Notes: a model not told the origin generated them from the sequence alone. 64,000 nucleotides of DNA from Acridotheres tristis (GCA_037013685.1 CM072884.1:7626001-7690000), one strand, 5' to 3'. Counted from the first letter of the stretch, positions 1 through 11,290 are shown. Program-made: numbers and translations.

Positions 1-200
1 GATCACTCCAGAACACTGGTGTGATGTGGGGAAAAGAATCCAGCATCTTGGCTGGTGGTGGGAATGCCTTGAACACACCTTGCTCTCATGTAGGTGGCAT
101 ATTTTGCTAAAAGGCACAGCTTTTGCATACAAGGGCAGGGAGTCTGTTGAGTAAAGGGGATGTGCTGCTTGTCCTGCTTTAGGGATACAGGTGTGCCTGG
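1..200. other. Single-copy flank, nothing recognised
   Basis: Ordinary mixed-composition sequence leading into the minisatellite. I see no exon, splice pair or known repeat here. Confidence 0.5.
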
Positions 201-309
201 TGTGGATCAGCAATGGATCGGCAATGGATCCTCAATGGATTGGCAATGGATCCTCAATGGATTGGCAATGGATTGGCAATGGATCCTCAATGGATCAGCA
301 TTGGATCAG
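201..309. repeat. 11-bp minisatellite, about 9-10 copies
   Basis: Head-to-tail copies of an 11-base unit of the form CAATGGATNNN run from 211 to 309, with a degenerate partial copy at 201-210. The last three bases alternate (CGG, CCT, TGG, CAG), giving a higher-order pattern of CCT and TGG variants. Because 11 is not a multiple of 3, the array reads through all three forward frames and makes two overlapping spurious open reading frames rich in Trp, Asp, Asn and Gly. No function is visible; arrays like this are often variable in length. Confidence 0.9.
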
Positions 310-393
310 AATGTGCTGCCCGCATCTCACAGGGCCATGCTCACAGCCAGGCTTCCTATGAGAGCAGGTTTCCAGGGGCGTCTTCAATTACTC

Positions 394-545
394 TTGTTTT
401 GTTTTGTGATTTTTTAATTGTTGTTTTGAAGGGAGTTTTTTGTTTGTTTTTTTGGTTGATTGGTTTTGCTGGGTTTTGTTTCTTTATTTATTGTTGGTTT
501 TGTTGGTTTTTTTTTATTTTTGTTTTGTTTTGTTTTCTTTCCCTC
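394..545. repeat. T/G-rich low-complexity tract
   Basis: Runs of TTTTG and GTTTT with poly-T stretches. This biased composition produces the hydrophobic Phe/Leu/Cys-rich translation seen across it, so no protein is implied. Similar tracts recur at 18,435-18,513 and 33,327-33,417, all with the T-rich strand on top. Confidence 0.8.
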
Positions 546-759
546 CCCCAAGAGAGAAGAACTAAGCAGTGCCACCCTGTTGAGAGCCCCTCTACACTCT
601 GCTGTGCATGTGGGATAATTTCTGCTGTTTTATTTCTTTCATTTATTTTATTTATGCCGAGTGCTCTGTCCCAGCTCCCGGGGTGTGGCATTGCAGCCGG
701 CTCCGGCAGAACCGCACCCACAGCCCCAGCCGCGGCTCCCGCAGCCCCCTGGCTCTGCA

Positions 760-915
760 AACACGGCTCGATCGATCATTAATTAGTTGTGCTATGAATT
801 CATAGCTCCTCTGGCTCGGCAGTGAAGGTCAAATGCAAAAATTTGTTAAAGTGCCCCCAGTGAAAGGGCGCAATCAATTGTTGTCACATTTTAATTAGCA
901 TTCTTGTAGATGGTT
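760..915. promoter_or_regulatory. Candidate conserved regulatory block
   Basis: A compact run of motif-like sequence between low-complexity DNA. Visible elements are overlapping TCGATCGA and ATTAATTAG at 768-786, a perfect 16-bp palindrome GCTATGAATTCATAGC at 791-806, a nuclear-receptor-type half site AAGGTCA near 826, a CAATTG E-box-like site near 875, and TTTAATTAGC near 891. Clustered homeodomain-type TAATTA cores with a palindrome are typical of vertebrate developmental enhancers. That is inference: no conservation or chromatin evidence is available here, and AT-rich DNA makes such motifs by chance. Confidence 0.35.
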
Positions 916-1480
916 CTTTCCCCTTTTTTTTCCCCTCAGTCCCCCTCCCCAGCATTCATATTAGACTAGAACATCTGCTTAACAGTGTTAGTTACGACCT
1001 TCAAAAAGAAGTGAGAGTACATATTTATGTTTTCTTTTTTTTTCTTTCTTTTAATGATATATTATTACAGAAATTACTGTAATAAGCATTTGAACCTTTT
1101 AGGAGATTTTTTTAATAGTATGAATCTTACAGCTGTTAGGGTGATAATAGGCAGCAAGTTTTAGAAAAATAAAAGTCAACCAAAAAGTTGCTTTTCTGAC
1201 AAACATTTAAAAAGACTGAGTTAAGGAAAGCATTGATTTAGAATATTTTCTTTTAAAATCATAATTATTAAGATGTAGAACTCACTGCAAACATGTACAG
1301 AACAATAGTTAATGGAAGTTATCATCTACATTTCTGTTTGGGAGTTTCTAACTTAAGACAATAAATTGCATTACCCACAGTCTTACTATTAGTGGACTAA
1401 TACCACCCAGATTTTTCTCTGACCTCATGGCTATGTTTAAACAGCAAAGTTTAGACAATATTGGACTGTACCCTACATAC
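916..1480. other. AT-rich single-copy sequence
   Basis: Short homopolymer runs (for example T/C-rich sequence near 920-950 and 1,029-1,050) in otherwise single-copy sequence. No gene or known repeat seen. Confidence 0.5.
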
Positions 1481-1592
1481 ATATTTATATTTATATTTAT
1501 ATTTATATTTATATTTATATTTATATTTATATTTATATTTATATTTATATTTATATTTATATTTATATTTATATTTATATTTATATTTATAT
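1481..1592. repeat. (TATTTA)n microsatellite, about 18-19 copies
   Basis: An almost uninterrupted 6-base repeat of TATTTA occupies about 112 bases, entered by ACATACATATTTA and left by ATCTAAATAA. The purity suggests recent expansion and likely length polymorphism. It is AT-only and should melt easily. Confidence 0.97.
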
Positions 1593-3095
1593 CTAAATAA
1601 AATATTATCTCACTGCTAAAGATACCTGTCGCACCTGATTCACCTTTTATTCCAAGGCCTCTTTTTTTTTTAATCTAAGGAGATCATCACTATTCTTTGA
1701 ATAGCTATTTCTTCAAATAAATGAAATATCAGAGGACCACCTGCATGCAGAAATGTAGCTGTGCATTGCACCCCTTTCTTTTGTTGCCTGACTTGAAGGA
1801 TGTTTAGTGTTGGCTACATCTTTCCAATTAGCACAGAGTAGGAAAGATTTTCTTAAAGAAGATATTGCTTGTGTGATGACAAAAGCTGGCCACCTATCTG
1901 AGTAAGGCACAGTTATAATTATAAGTGGAAAAGCAAATCAATTTTATGAAACATTGAAGGTTTGAAGCCTATTTAATTTTGCAATAAAATGAATGTGAGA
2001 CTAGGTTTTCACAGAGGAAGAAAGACTTCAAACAGGCTACTACTGAGTATTTAAAGCGTGGAGTGAGGATAGCTGAACTAGATTCTGTGCTTTGTCTCTT
2101 TTGGAGCAGAGAGGTTTTATTAATTTTTGCCCATTCTTATTCAAGCAATTGTTATTTCAGATCTGAGAGATTCTTTCCACAACCTGTCCTTTCCTAGCTC
2201 TCCATCCAAGGTTTCTGTGTGTAAGAATTCATCCTAGCAAATGTTTATTTGAGATTTATTCATTTTCACAAAACATTTAGCTTCAGCCAGATTTCATTTT
2301 TCTTAGCAGAGGAAAAAATATAAGGGAAAAAAATAATGGGTTGTAATTATATTCTGCACATAGCCATAGGGAAGAGAGCATATAAGATCCCAATGGTAAA
2401 CAATAGAGTGTGAATTACAGCTCTTTTTAATTTCCTACATAGAATAATAGTAAACCTCATCTATTTTAGAAGGCATGGTATTTGCCCAGACACCAGAAGT
2501 AGTCTTGTATAGCAGTCACAAAAAATGATCAATATTGAATGTTCAATGGATGTAGATTGCATGCATAGCATGATCAGGTTGCTTAGGTGACCAGCCTTTG
2601 GAAAAGCCAGTTTCCAATAAGCAGCAAATTGATTTGCTCATTTCACCTTCTCCATATTATACATGCCATTTATGTATTGCAAATCACATTTTCTTGTGCC
2701 AGGCTGAGTTTTGTCATTGAAATATCCCAAGGTGAGATTTCAGTGAGGAAAGAGGTCAGGCCAGTGCAGAACCCCTTAAAAAATATCCAACACTGAAAGT
2801 TTGACATTATAGTTGATTGACTCAGTTAACAATTTATTCAAGAGGTTTGTGATTCCTAGTGAATTAGGTGATAATAAGTTTCTTCTTCCATTTCTCAATC
2901 AATCCCTCACTCCTTTCTGGACAGAAGTATTTTTGTTTCCACTCTACATGTGGATCTTGCCGTAGTTATTTCCGTTGTACGTGAGATAACGTTATCAGGA
3001 TTCTGTCAAAACAGAGAAGCGTTCAATTAATGAATGAATCAGGTTAACTAAACTGTAAGGGAGTTTCTGCAAGCTGGAATTGCTCAGCTGGCTCA
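1593..3095. other. Single-copy sequence with a GATA palindrome
   Basis: No exon or repeat recognised. At 2,985-2,996 there is a perfect 12-bp palindrome GATAACGTTATC, two head-to-head GATA sites around a CpG, in a locally motif-rich stretch (about 2,940-3,080) that could be a small regulatory element. The rest is featureless. Confidence 0.45.
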
Positions 3096-3520
3096 CTGGT
3101 GGAAAACAAACCTGCTAAAGCAACATGTTTTCTGCCAGATGACTGTGCTGACCTGCCTCCCTGGAGAAAAACCTGTTTCCACACAGGAGGCGAGGCGCAG
3201 GAGCAGGGAGGAGCAGCAGGAAGAGGGAGGCAGCTGGGACTGCCTGACCTTCAGTGGATGCTGCTGGGCACACGGGAGATGTGTCTCAAGGCAGCAAGCA
3301 GGAGAGAAAAGTGAGCTGGGACCGCAACTCTGAGCCTCGTGTCAAGACATCACAGGCAGCCTGTGAGCTCACCCTGCCCTGCAGCATCCAAGGTGCCTCA
3401 GGGGGCTTCGCTCTCTCCTGGTTGTTCCTTGCAGCATCTCCTCCCCTGTCTTATCTGTGGCAGACCTTAAATTCTAACTGTTCATTTCTTTTTCTTATCT
3501 TCCTTTCTGGAAGAAACTGA
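3096..3520. other. GC-richer purine-biased island, unidentified
   Basis: Richer in G and C than its surroundings, with GAGG/GCAG runs around 3,185-3,240. Three overlapping forward frames stay open for 64-88 codons, but none resembles a known protein and the openness fits the composition. It may be an old retroelement fragment next to the CR1 downstream, but I cannot assign it to a family. Confidence 0.35.
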
Positions 3521-3682
3521 GAGTAGCTTCTCTTTTCTGTGCAGAAGTCGGGAGTAAAGTGAAAAGATTTACTGTTTCCTGCCATTTCAGCTTTAGCTGC
3601 TCTGAGTAGCAAATGCATACTCGCTTGTGTCTGCAAAAATTACCTCAGGTGTACCAGCTATCAACAGTCCTTTCTCAGTGAC

Positions 3683-4614
3683 AAATGGTGTCTCTCAGGG
3701 TTCCACAATGGGACCAGTGTTATTTAAAATCTTCATTAATGACACAGATGGAAGGTTCAAGAGCACCTTCAGCAAATTTGTTGCTGACACACCTGAATGA
3801 CGGGATGCCATCCGGGGGGACCGGGACAAGCTCAGCAAGTGGCCCATGGGAATCTCATGAGATTTAACAAGACCAGCTCCTAGGGGCTGCATGTAGCTTA
3901 GAGCAACCCCTGGTACCAATCCGGGCTGGGGGTGAACAGATCCAGAGCAGCCCTGGGAGAAGGACTTGGGGATGCAGATGGGGCTGGACATGAGCTGTCA
4001 GTGTGCTCTTGCAGCCCAGAAATCCCAATCTGTCCTGGGCTGTATCCAAAGTGGGCAGCAGGGCAGGGAGGGGATTCTGCCCCTGTGCCCCGCTCTGCTC
4101 AGACCCCACCTGCAGGGCTGCATCCAGCTCTGGGCTCCAGCACAGCAAGGACAGGGACCTGCTGGAGCCAGCCCAGAGCAGGCACCGAGGGCATCAGAGG
4201 GATGGAACACTTTTTCTTCTATTAGGAAAGGCTGAGAGAGTTGAATTTGTTTCCTCTGGAACAGAAAAGGCTTAATGGTGACCTAACTGTGGCCTTTCAG
4301 TGCCTGAAGGGAGCCCACAAGAAAGATGGAGAGATAATTCACAGGGACATGTAGCAACAGGACAAAGGGGAATGGGTTCAAACTGAAAGAGAGTCGGTTT
4401 AGATTAGATATTAGGAAAAAAATATTTAATGTGAGGGTGGTGAGACACTGGCACAGGTTTCCCAGAGAAGCTGTGGATATCCCATCCCTGGAAGTGTTCA
4501 AAGCAAGGCTGGATGGGGTTCTGAGCAACCTGGTCTAGGGGAGGGTGTCTCTGCCCAAAGCAGAAATTAGATGATCATTAAGGTCCCTTCTAATAGAAAT
4601 TGTTCTATGGTTCT
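3683..4614 (+). mobile_element. CR1 LINE fragment, 5'-truncated, dead
   Basis: CR1 is the main non-LTR retrotransposon of birds; its second ORF encodes endonuclease and reverse transcriptase. Here only the 3' part survives. In shifting forward frames one can read a reverse-transcriptase-like QGSTMGPVLFKIFIND (from about 3,690), a degraded catalytic block read as KFVADT where an aspartate pair is expected, then LAAQKSQSVLGCI, RDLLEPAQ, RLNGDLTVAFQCLKGA and finally PREAVDIPSLEVFKARLDGV-like remnants broken by frameshifts. It ends at 4,599-4,614 with the terminal TTCTATGGTTCT-type octamer repeat that marks CR1 3' ends. Lack of an intact frame and loss of the 5' half show it cannot move. High confidence in the family, less in the exact 5' edge. 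Confidence 0.92.
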
Positions 4615-5936
4615 CCCTACATTACTTTTACAGGCTTGTGAAATGTACATATTTAATCTTGGGTTTAAAGATACATTTAAAAACACACGAATTAACAGAA
4701 GTTTTGCATCCATAATTAAGATGTAGCCCACGGTCTGTTCTCACCCTCACTAAGGTGTCAGCTCCAACATAGATGGGTGTTATGCATGATCTTTTTTTCT
4801 ATCAAACCCATTTATTTAAGAAGCTCCAGTTATCATATTAACTTATGTTGTCAGTGCAAACTGTAAACCACAAAGGTTTTTCATGTTTAAGGATACAAGC
4901 ACAACCTGTGAATGTGGATTTCTCTTAAACAGTTCTCATAAAGGAATTTTTAATTTTGTTTACTGTGCATATGATCATATTTTGCTTCTCTTCAGGTAAT
5001 TTCAGTTCTTTGACTGCAGACTTCTGCTAAATGTTTTAATTTCAAGTGTAATAACTCCATCCAAGAATAGAGTACTGCTCCAGGTTTAATTTCTTGTCAA
5101 GATTTTGAGTAATCTTTCATGCTATCTTATATCAACTCATTCCAGTAGCATTTTGCAGATTTCTCTCTTTAGATTTCATCTCTGTTTTCCTGTTCCAAAA
5201 GCCCTCATGTTTAATAGCCAGGGCCATCATTTTATGTCCATTTGTTTTAATTCTATTCTTTATGATGCTGAGTTCTTTTATTAATTCCTTAATAATTTTA
5301 TTAATATAAGTTAAGATATCAAAGAACTCTCTTTCTCTGATCTTGATGTCTAATCCCATTACAGTTTGACCTCAGTATACATTCTCATAAACTCTCTAAT
5401 TCATGAGGACTTTGACTGGATTTCAGGTTTGTTGAAAAATTTTCACAAGTTTCCTACGCAGGTTTCTTCCTCTTCTGGAGTTCTCAGATTAAATTCTTCA
5501 CTTTCTAAAATAATTGTTTTAGAGAGCTACGTTTTCAAAATTTTATGGGCTAAACTGGTAATTGGTTTTCACTTCTTTGATCCATCTGTAGACTGCTAAA
5601 CAACTTTTGATTATCTGAAAGGTTATGTTAGGAGTAAAGATGTCTTTTTAGTGTATCTCTACCTGATTTATTAAGTTGACAAAGCTCCTACATGAGTTTC
5701 TTCCAGTTGTCTGCTGCACTTCCTAAACTGCACAGATCCATATTCCCTTCACTCCTCATCTTTCTTTTTCATTCTGTTTTTAGATTGGTTCTTCTGCTCC
5801 TCTCCTGTAACAGATGTACCCTGGCAGGGCCTGTGGGGACAGAGGGTCACCACTGACAGCTGTCCTGTGCCTGGCAATACAGCAAGGTAGATAGCTATGA
5901 TCAGAGCCCAAACCAGCAGGCAAACCTGTCTAGACC
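4615..5936. other. Single-copy sequence; purine-rich minus strand at 5,130-5,360
   Basis: No recognised exon or repeat. On the minus strand, 5,132-5,359 is open for 75 codons and reads as a Lys/Glu/Ile-rich coiled-coil-like peptide (for example INKIIKELIKELSIIKNRIK). Frames on either side are full of stops and no splice context is convincing, so it may be a decayed pseudogene or simply purine-rich DNA. Confidence 0.4.
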
Positions 5937-6057
5937 TTTTTTTTTCGTTTTTTTTCCTTTTTTTTCTTTTTTTTCTTTTTTCTTTTTCCTTTTTTTTCTA
6001 TTTTTCCCTTTTTCTTTTTTTCTTTTCCTTTTCCTTTTCCTTTTCTTTTTCTTTTCT
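5937..6057. repeat. Pyrimidine tract (T)n/(TTTTC)n; A-rich on minus strand
   Basis: About 120 bases of T runs broken by single or double C, turning to TTTTCC and TTTTCT units at the right end. Read on the minus strand it is an A-rich tail with G interruptions directly following the candidate element at 6,058-6,660. Confidence 0.9.
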
Positions 6058-6660
6058 GAGAGTGAGCTTCCCAAGGAAGATCAGAAGATTTTTATGTTAA
6101 AGAAAATTTATTGGGTTTTAAGTATAAACTAGTTGGCCTAACTTTTTAAGGAGAGAAAGTCAGACAAGCTGGGTTAGGCAGCAAAGGAAAATAAAGGCTT
6201 TACATCCCACTTTTCCCCCAGCCTCTGTGTCCAGGCTGGATTTTAGCCAACTTTTAATTGTAGGAAACAGCTCCCTCTGGGAAATCAAGTAACAGTAGGG
6301 ATTTTTGCATCATCATCCCCAATATTGTTTAAATTTCAACACCATTCTTTCTGCCCCTGCATTTGCTCCAAACTTTCAGCCCTTGCAAGGGGCTCAGTGG
6401 CCTCTTTCCACCAGAAAGGCCACATGAATCAGTTGGGTTTTTTTGCCTCAAAGTAACAATACATACACGTTTAGAATGGGCAAAACAAAGAGACAATTAC
6501 TTCAATACTTAACACACAGATGACAAAAAAGTTGCAAAAGACGCAGAAGTTCATCCCTGTCGTGGTGTTAAAATCCATCAGTGAGAGCAGCAGCCTTCTC
6601 AAAACAGCCTCCCCAGTCTCCTAAGGCCAATTATCTGTACAGTGGAGTTAACATGATATA
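6058..6660 (-). mobile_element. Possible LTR or retrocopy on minus strand, unidentified
   Basis: Read on the minus strand, this stretch has a polyadenylation signal AATAAA (complement of 6,107-6,112) about 50 bases before the A-rich tract at 5,937-6,057. That order, signal then A-rich tail, is what a reverse-transcribed RNA leaves behind. Alternatively it is an LTR ending near 6,058, followed by the purine-rich start of an internal region. I see no coding domain, no matching second LTR and no clear target-site duplication. The left boundary of about 6,660 is a guess. Confidence 0.3.
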
Positions 6661-9600
6661 CTGGCAGTTTTTATAGGAGTTGAAAATACAGATTTGTTTG
6701 GCAACTGTGTTGTTTGATTGCCGAGGAAAAGAAAAAACCTCTCCTGTCTATTTTGTTTCTCATTTTCTGGTATTGGAAAAGTAGCAGCAGTGATCTTAAA
6801 AAAAAAAATCTAAAATCTAAAAAAATAATCTAAACCTATTTTCTTTCAGTTTGAATCCCTTGTTCTATCACTACGCTGAGTCCTTACTGCTATTTATATT
6901 TCTTAAAAATGGAAAGAGACTTCTATGAGCCTTTGGTATTTCAGGAATCTTTACTCAGGTGTGTTTGTTTGTTTCATGTTTATATTACAGCAATTTTTCC
7001 CTCATTCTTTCCCATTTTGAATTTGTTTCACAAATCCAAATCAGTTGGTTTCTTTGTTGATTTTGGGGGTGTTTATTGCTTGCTTTAGTTTCGTTTTGAC
7101 TAACATTTTACTGATTGTTGAAACAAAGAAGACAAGAAGAAAATGCTACAACCAGGAATTTCTGACTATTGTTAAATATTAACATTGATGCTAATTTACA
7201 GGGGTTTTACTTTACGGGCCTTGTGTTTTTCTTCAGTGATAAAGAAGATAGTAGTTGTTAAAAGATGAAAATATAGCAAGTAGTATAAAATGAAGTTGGC
7301 AATGGCGGAAAATTTCTCATGTGCTCTGTGAGTAACTACTGCATTTTCTGATGCAGCATGTGCTGCAGAAATATTTTGTTTTCTCAGGTACAGGTGTTTT
7401 TTAACAGCTGTATTCTGATGATGTTTTGATAAATACTTTAATTATTTAAATTCAATCAAGACTTCTGAAAAAATGCAAACAAATTACAAAAATTTGTTGT
7501 GCACAGACTGATTTACCCTTAAACGTGATGATCAGCATCTTTGGTGGAGAATCTGAAACTCCCTTCTGACGCTGCCCCAGGAGGTTTCTGCTGCAAAACT
7601 GATTAAATTGTACAGAGATAAGACACTTGTAAATAGTCAATAGGAAATGTTCCTGCAGAGGCAGGAAAGGTCATGGAGAACAGTCTTTTGTATGTAAGAT
7701 ACTTAGGAGGTGTTTTTAATGGAGTTTAAATTAGGAAGTTGCAATGAATCCTGCATGTGCCAGGGGGGTGAAGCTAAAACCATGTCCCAGCTGCATTTCT
7801 GGAGCCAAGCAGAGCAGCAGTTCAGGGAGTCTTGCCTGACTTTTCTGAAGGTGTCTTTGCAAGGATCTTGGATCCTCTCCCCTCTGCAAGCATTAATTTA
7901 TGCCAATATTTCAAAAATAAATTAGTTTTTTAATACAGTTCTGCGTTTTAATGTCTGTATCACAGGTTTCAGGTATACTGCCATAATCTGAGCAACAGTC
8001 TGGGTAAATTCCCAAAAGAACTTGGGGACAAGTTAGGCCTTTACCAGGGGATTTTTAAATTTCAGGAGGATATGGAATTGGAAACAGAGATAACTTGATT
8101 TTCCCAAATGAGAGCTATGAATCATTTTGCACTTGTCAGAGTTCATGCAACCAGGTGAGAGCTGGCCAACCTGTGAAAACCTGGTTCTGAGTGCTGCTCC
8201 CCACCACTGCCTCCAGGCTCAACAGCTGGTTATAGTGTGATTCTACAAACCAGTTCAGGTAAACACAAACCATTTCATGTAAACTTATGGGACTGTTCTC
8301 TGTTCAATGAAAAACAAAGTCAAAATAAGATAACTCACTCAAAGGAGTAATTGTACAAAGTGGAGCTGATAATTTGCATGGTTTTTAGCATTTTCCTTAC
8401 ATATTTCTTCCTTTCTTTAAAATTATTGCCCTTCCTAGACGATGCTAAAATTTATTATGTCAGTTATTGGTGTTGTTTTCCATTGAGGAAAATGCCTTCT
8501 GCTTAATGTGTGGCACAGAAAACAGCTATACTTGCTTCCTGGTACTGTAACACACACAGTAAACAATTTAAAAATGTCCTACTGTATGATTGTTTCCTCT
8601 CTTCCCTGAACAGAGTTATTTTTAAAACTACATATTGATTTCTTTCTTTTCACTTTAAACCTCCCAGGAAACGACCTCTGCTGTCCTGCAAGGACCCCTG
8701 TCTGTAAATGGTGGCTCAGTTTCACAGTTAAGTAAAAGTCTTCCATTGATCCCTGAAGGACCACTGATGAGCTCCTCAGGGACCTGGGTCCAGAACAGGG
8801 AGCACTGCTCTAACAAGCACCCTTTGAGAGAAATACTTTGTGAAATAAAAGAGACAACCTACAAAATGGCCCTAAATTTATATTTTCATCAAAATTTCTA
8901 ACAAGGCGCACAAGTCTCCCAGACTTAGCTACATTTTGATCATTCAGTAATGTGTTTTTTGTCATTCAACAATTCAGCTCATTCCCAAATCACTTGGGAT
9001 ACTGCTGTAGGAAACCAGAATAGTAGAAAGCCACAATCACATCAGAAAAAATACTATGGAATCCTGATTTTAGACTAAAAAAATTATTATGGTTTCTCCA
9101 TTGAAAAAATGTCATTTTGGAAAGAGGTCCAGAAGCATCAGGACTCTCAACTTGAGTGCATTCTCATTCTAAAATAAAAATTATTGTATGCTATTTTCCC
9201 CCTCTAGTTCTTGGTGAAGATATTGGGATAGTATCAAAAAAAACCCCAAAAAACCAAAAAAACCCAGAGATAGAGCTTGTCATATTGGACTAATGCATTT
9301 TATATTTTGGCTGCTGCAGGACAAGAATTAGAAATCATATATATTTTTATGAATGCTTTTTTGCCCATTTCAACAGACAAATCAGAGCTGCATATCCAAG
9401 ACTTAAAGTTAATACTTCACGGGGAAGGACACATAAAGGAGTTCAAATCTTAAATTTTTTAATATTTCACAAGTGTTACATTTACTAGGTATGGTTTGGT
9501 TTCTTTCTTTATTGTGAAGAAAGTGTACAAGTATTATTATCTAAAATGAGATGTTGGAAGGACAAAAGGAGTTTCTAGCAAGGTTGAATGTATTTGCTTA

Positions 9601-10473
9601 TAAAGGAGCTGAGAATATCTGCCATTGTGTCTCCTTTGCCAGAGTTTTGTCAGTTTTGTTGTGAAATATATCAGTAACAAAAGTGGTTTCTTTGGAAATA
9701 AAGAACTATAGATTTTTTTTTGCCATTTTCACAACACTTGGTGTATGATCACATAGATTAAAAAGTAATTTCCCCAGATGTTTCTTGTAAAATGAAATGA
9801 TAGAATTATTGCACAAAATCTTTCCTTTCGGATTTGAAAAAAAGTATAAAAAATAATTTAGAGTAATTCTTGTTACATCCAGCAGCTGTATTTACGTTCT
9901 AGACTGAATTGAAAAATCAATTCAAACATTTACAAAATAATCTATTCAGTATGGTAATTGGTTCTTGCCATGACAAAGTGCAATATTTTTTAAAAACCTT
10001 AAGATATTACATAGATTCTAGCACTTTACCACAGTATAGTAATGCAGATATCAATGTTAAGTTTGTGACCTCTAAAAAAGGGTAACATCTAAAGATTAAC
10101 CAAGATCAATAGAGAGTTTTATGGATAGAAGCCAGAGAAATGTCACTTGTATTCTTTTTCTATGATTGTCAGCAAATGCTTGAAGCGACTTACAAATAGA
10201 ACTCCATATAAGCAATTTCTCCCAGAAAATGTAAAATATATATATTTTTTGCATGTTTACTGAAATAATAGCCTTTTAGCTCTGGTTAGGAGTTTAAATG
10301 CATTTAGTCTGCAGTAATTTATACTTCTGGGTGTTCTAGCATACAGGTGCCTGAGTATATTGCCAAACTTGGTTGTTCGATGCTTTCACCTTTCATGACA
10401 GTGGAAACCAGCATATTTCAACCCCAGAAGAGCCTGAAAGTCCTCACAGCATGTGAAATATCATGGCTCCAAA
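6661..10473. other. Single-copy AT-rich sequence, no gene seen
   Basis: Nearly 4 kb with only short chance frames (62-71 codons at most). There is an A/C-rich patch at about 9,233-9,267 (runs of AAAACCCC type). I found no splice-bounded exon, RNA gene or recognisable repeat. Confidence 0.55.
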
Positions 10474-10600
10474 CTCACAGAATTAGGGAATGGCTGAGGT
10501 TGGATGGGACACCTGAAGATCTGGCCCAACTCATCCTGCTGAAGCAGTGCCACATAGAACCAGCTGCCCAGGACTTTTCCAACAGCTTTTCTGTGCCTCA
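10474..10600 (-). mobile_element. CR1 LINE 3' fragment
   Basis: The forward strand reads TCACAGAATTAGGGAATGGC, then GAGGTTGGATGGGACACCTG, then CCAACTCATCCTGCTGAAGC. This is the usual reverse complement of the CR1 3' region, entered from the 3' end. The match fades after about 10,600. The short ORFs on both strands across it are by-products. Confidence 0.8.
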
Positions 10601-11140
10601 ACTCACTGTTTATGGAGAAGGGGTAGAGAAGCAGTGAGAAGAGAAATAATTTTATTCCTACACCTACAGGCCTCTTAGAAAATTTACACAATAGACTTTC
10701 TGTGCCTACAGTAAACGACACCAAGAGAGCATGAAGCTGGCAGTCACATCTGCTATATGTCTGTTGAAAAGCAAACATAATAGAATAGGCTTTTAAATAA
10801 TTAGACAGGTTATGGTGGTAAAGTGCCCAGTGAGAAAACGAGTAGCAGAAAAGTATAATTTTTACAAAAGTATCTTTTAAGTCTACCGAAGTTGACTGCA
10901 GCAGTTTTGGTGATAACATGTCCTGAGTCTAACAGGAACAATAAAATGAAGCAGAATCCCCCTTCAAAAAATCTCTCTTCTTCTTTTGAATGGCACTATC
11001 AGCAGCACCATTAGGGCCATCTTTGTATTTAAGCAGAGCCTGGACATTTCCTGAAGCAGATTAGGCTCAGAGGTGCCTGGATAGATGCTGATGAATCTGT
11101 GACTAGCGGAGTTGTTCTGCCAGGGAAAATCATTGTGAGA
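10601..11140. other. Single-copy sequence
   Basis: A 152-codon minus-strand frame spans 10,461-10,919, but it starts in non-repeat DNA and ends inside the CR1 fragment, has no recognisable domain and is probably chance. Nothing else seen. Confidence 0.45.
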
Positions 11141-11290
11141 AGTGTAGGAAGATTCAGGCTGGAAGGGAAGTTCTGGAGGTCACCTCTTCCAGCCGTTGCT
11201 AATTCTCTCCTGTAGTAGTTTCCTACAGGAACCCTGTTTTACCTGTCAGTTGTCCCTTGCCAGTCGATTTAGGACGATGCCAGGCTGGGT
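11141..11290 (-). mobile_element. Old CR1-like fragment
   Basis: AGGAAGATTCAGGCTGGAAG, followed by TTCTGGAGGTCACCTCTTCC, follows the diverged CR1 3' pattern seen at 10,474 and 24,194, in the same orientation. Similarity is weaker and the right edge is uncertain. Confidence 0.55.

Noticed and set aside
213..782. 189-codon forward frame
   Set aside because: It strings together the 11-bp minisatellite, the T/G tract and part of a motif-rich block. Composition artefact with no splice or domain support.
1481..1592. Regular repeat array considered as a CRISPR-like array
   Set aside because: A pure hexamer with no spacers, in a vertebrate genome; it is a microsatellite.
3695..4275. Several overlapping frames of 60-98 codons on both strands
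   Set aside because: All are shadows of the CR1 fragment, which carries frameshifts in its true frame.
5897..6100. Phe/Leu/Ser-rich forward frame resembling a membrane protein
   Set aside because: It is a pure translation of the T/C tract.
10461..10919. 152-codon minus-strand frame
   Set aside because: Terminates inside a CR1 fragment and has no known motif. No splice boundaries or homology recognised.
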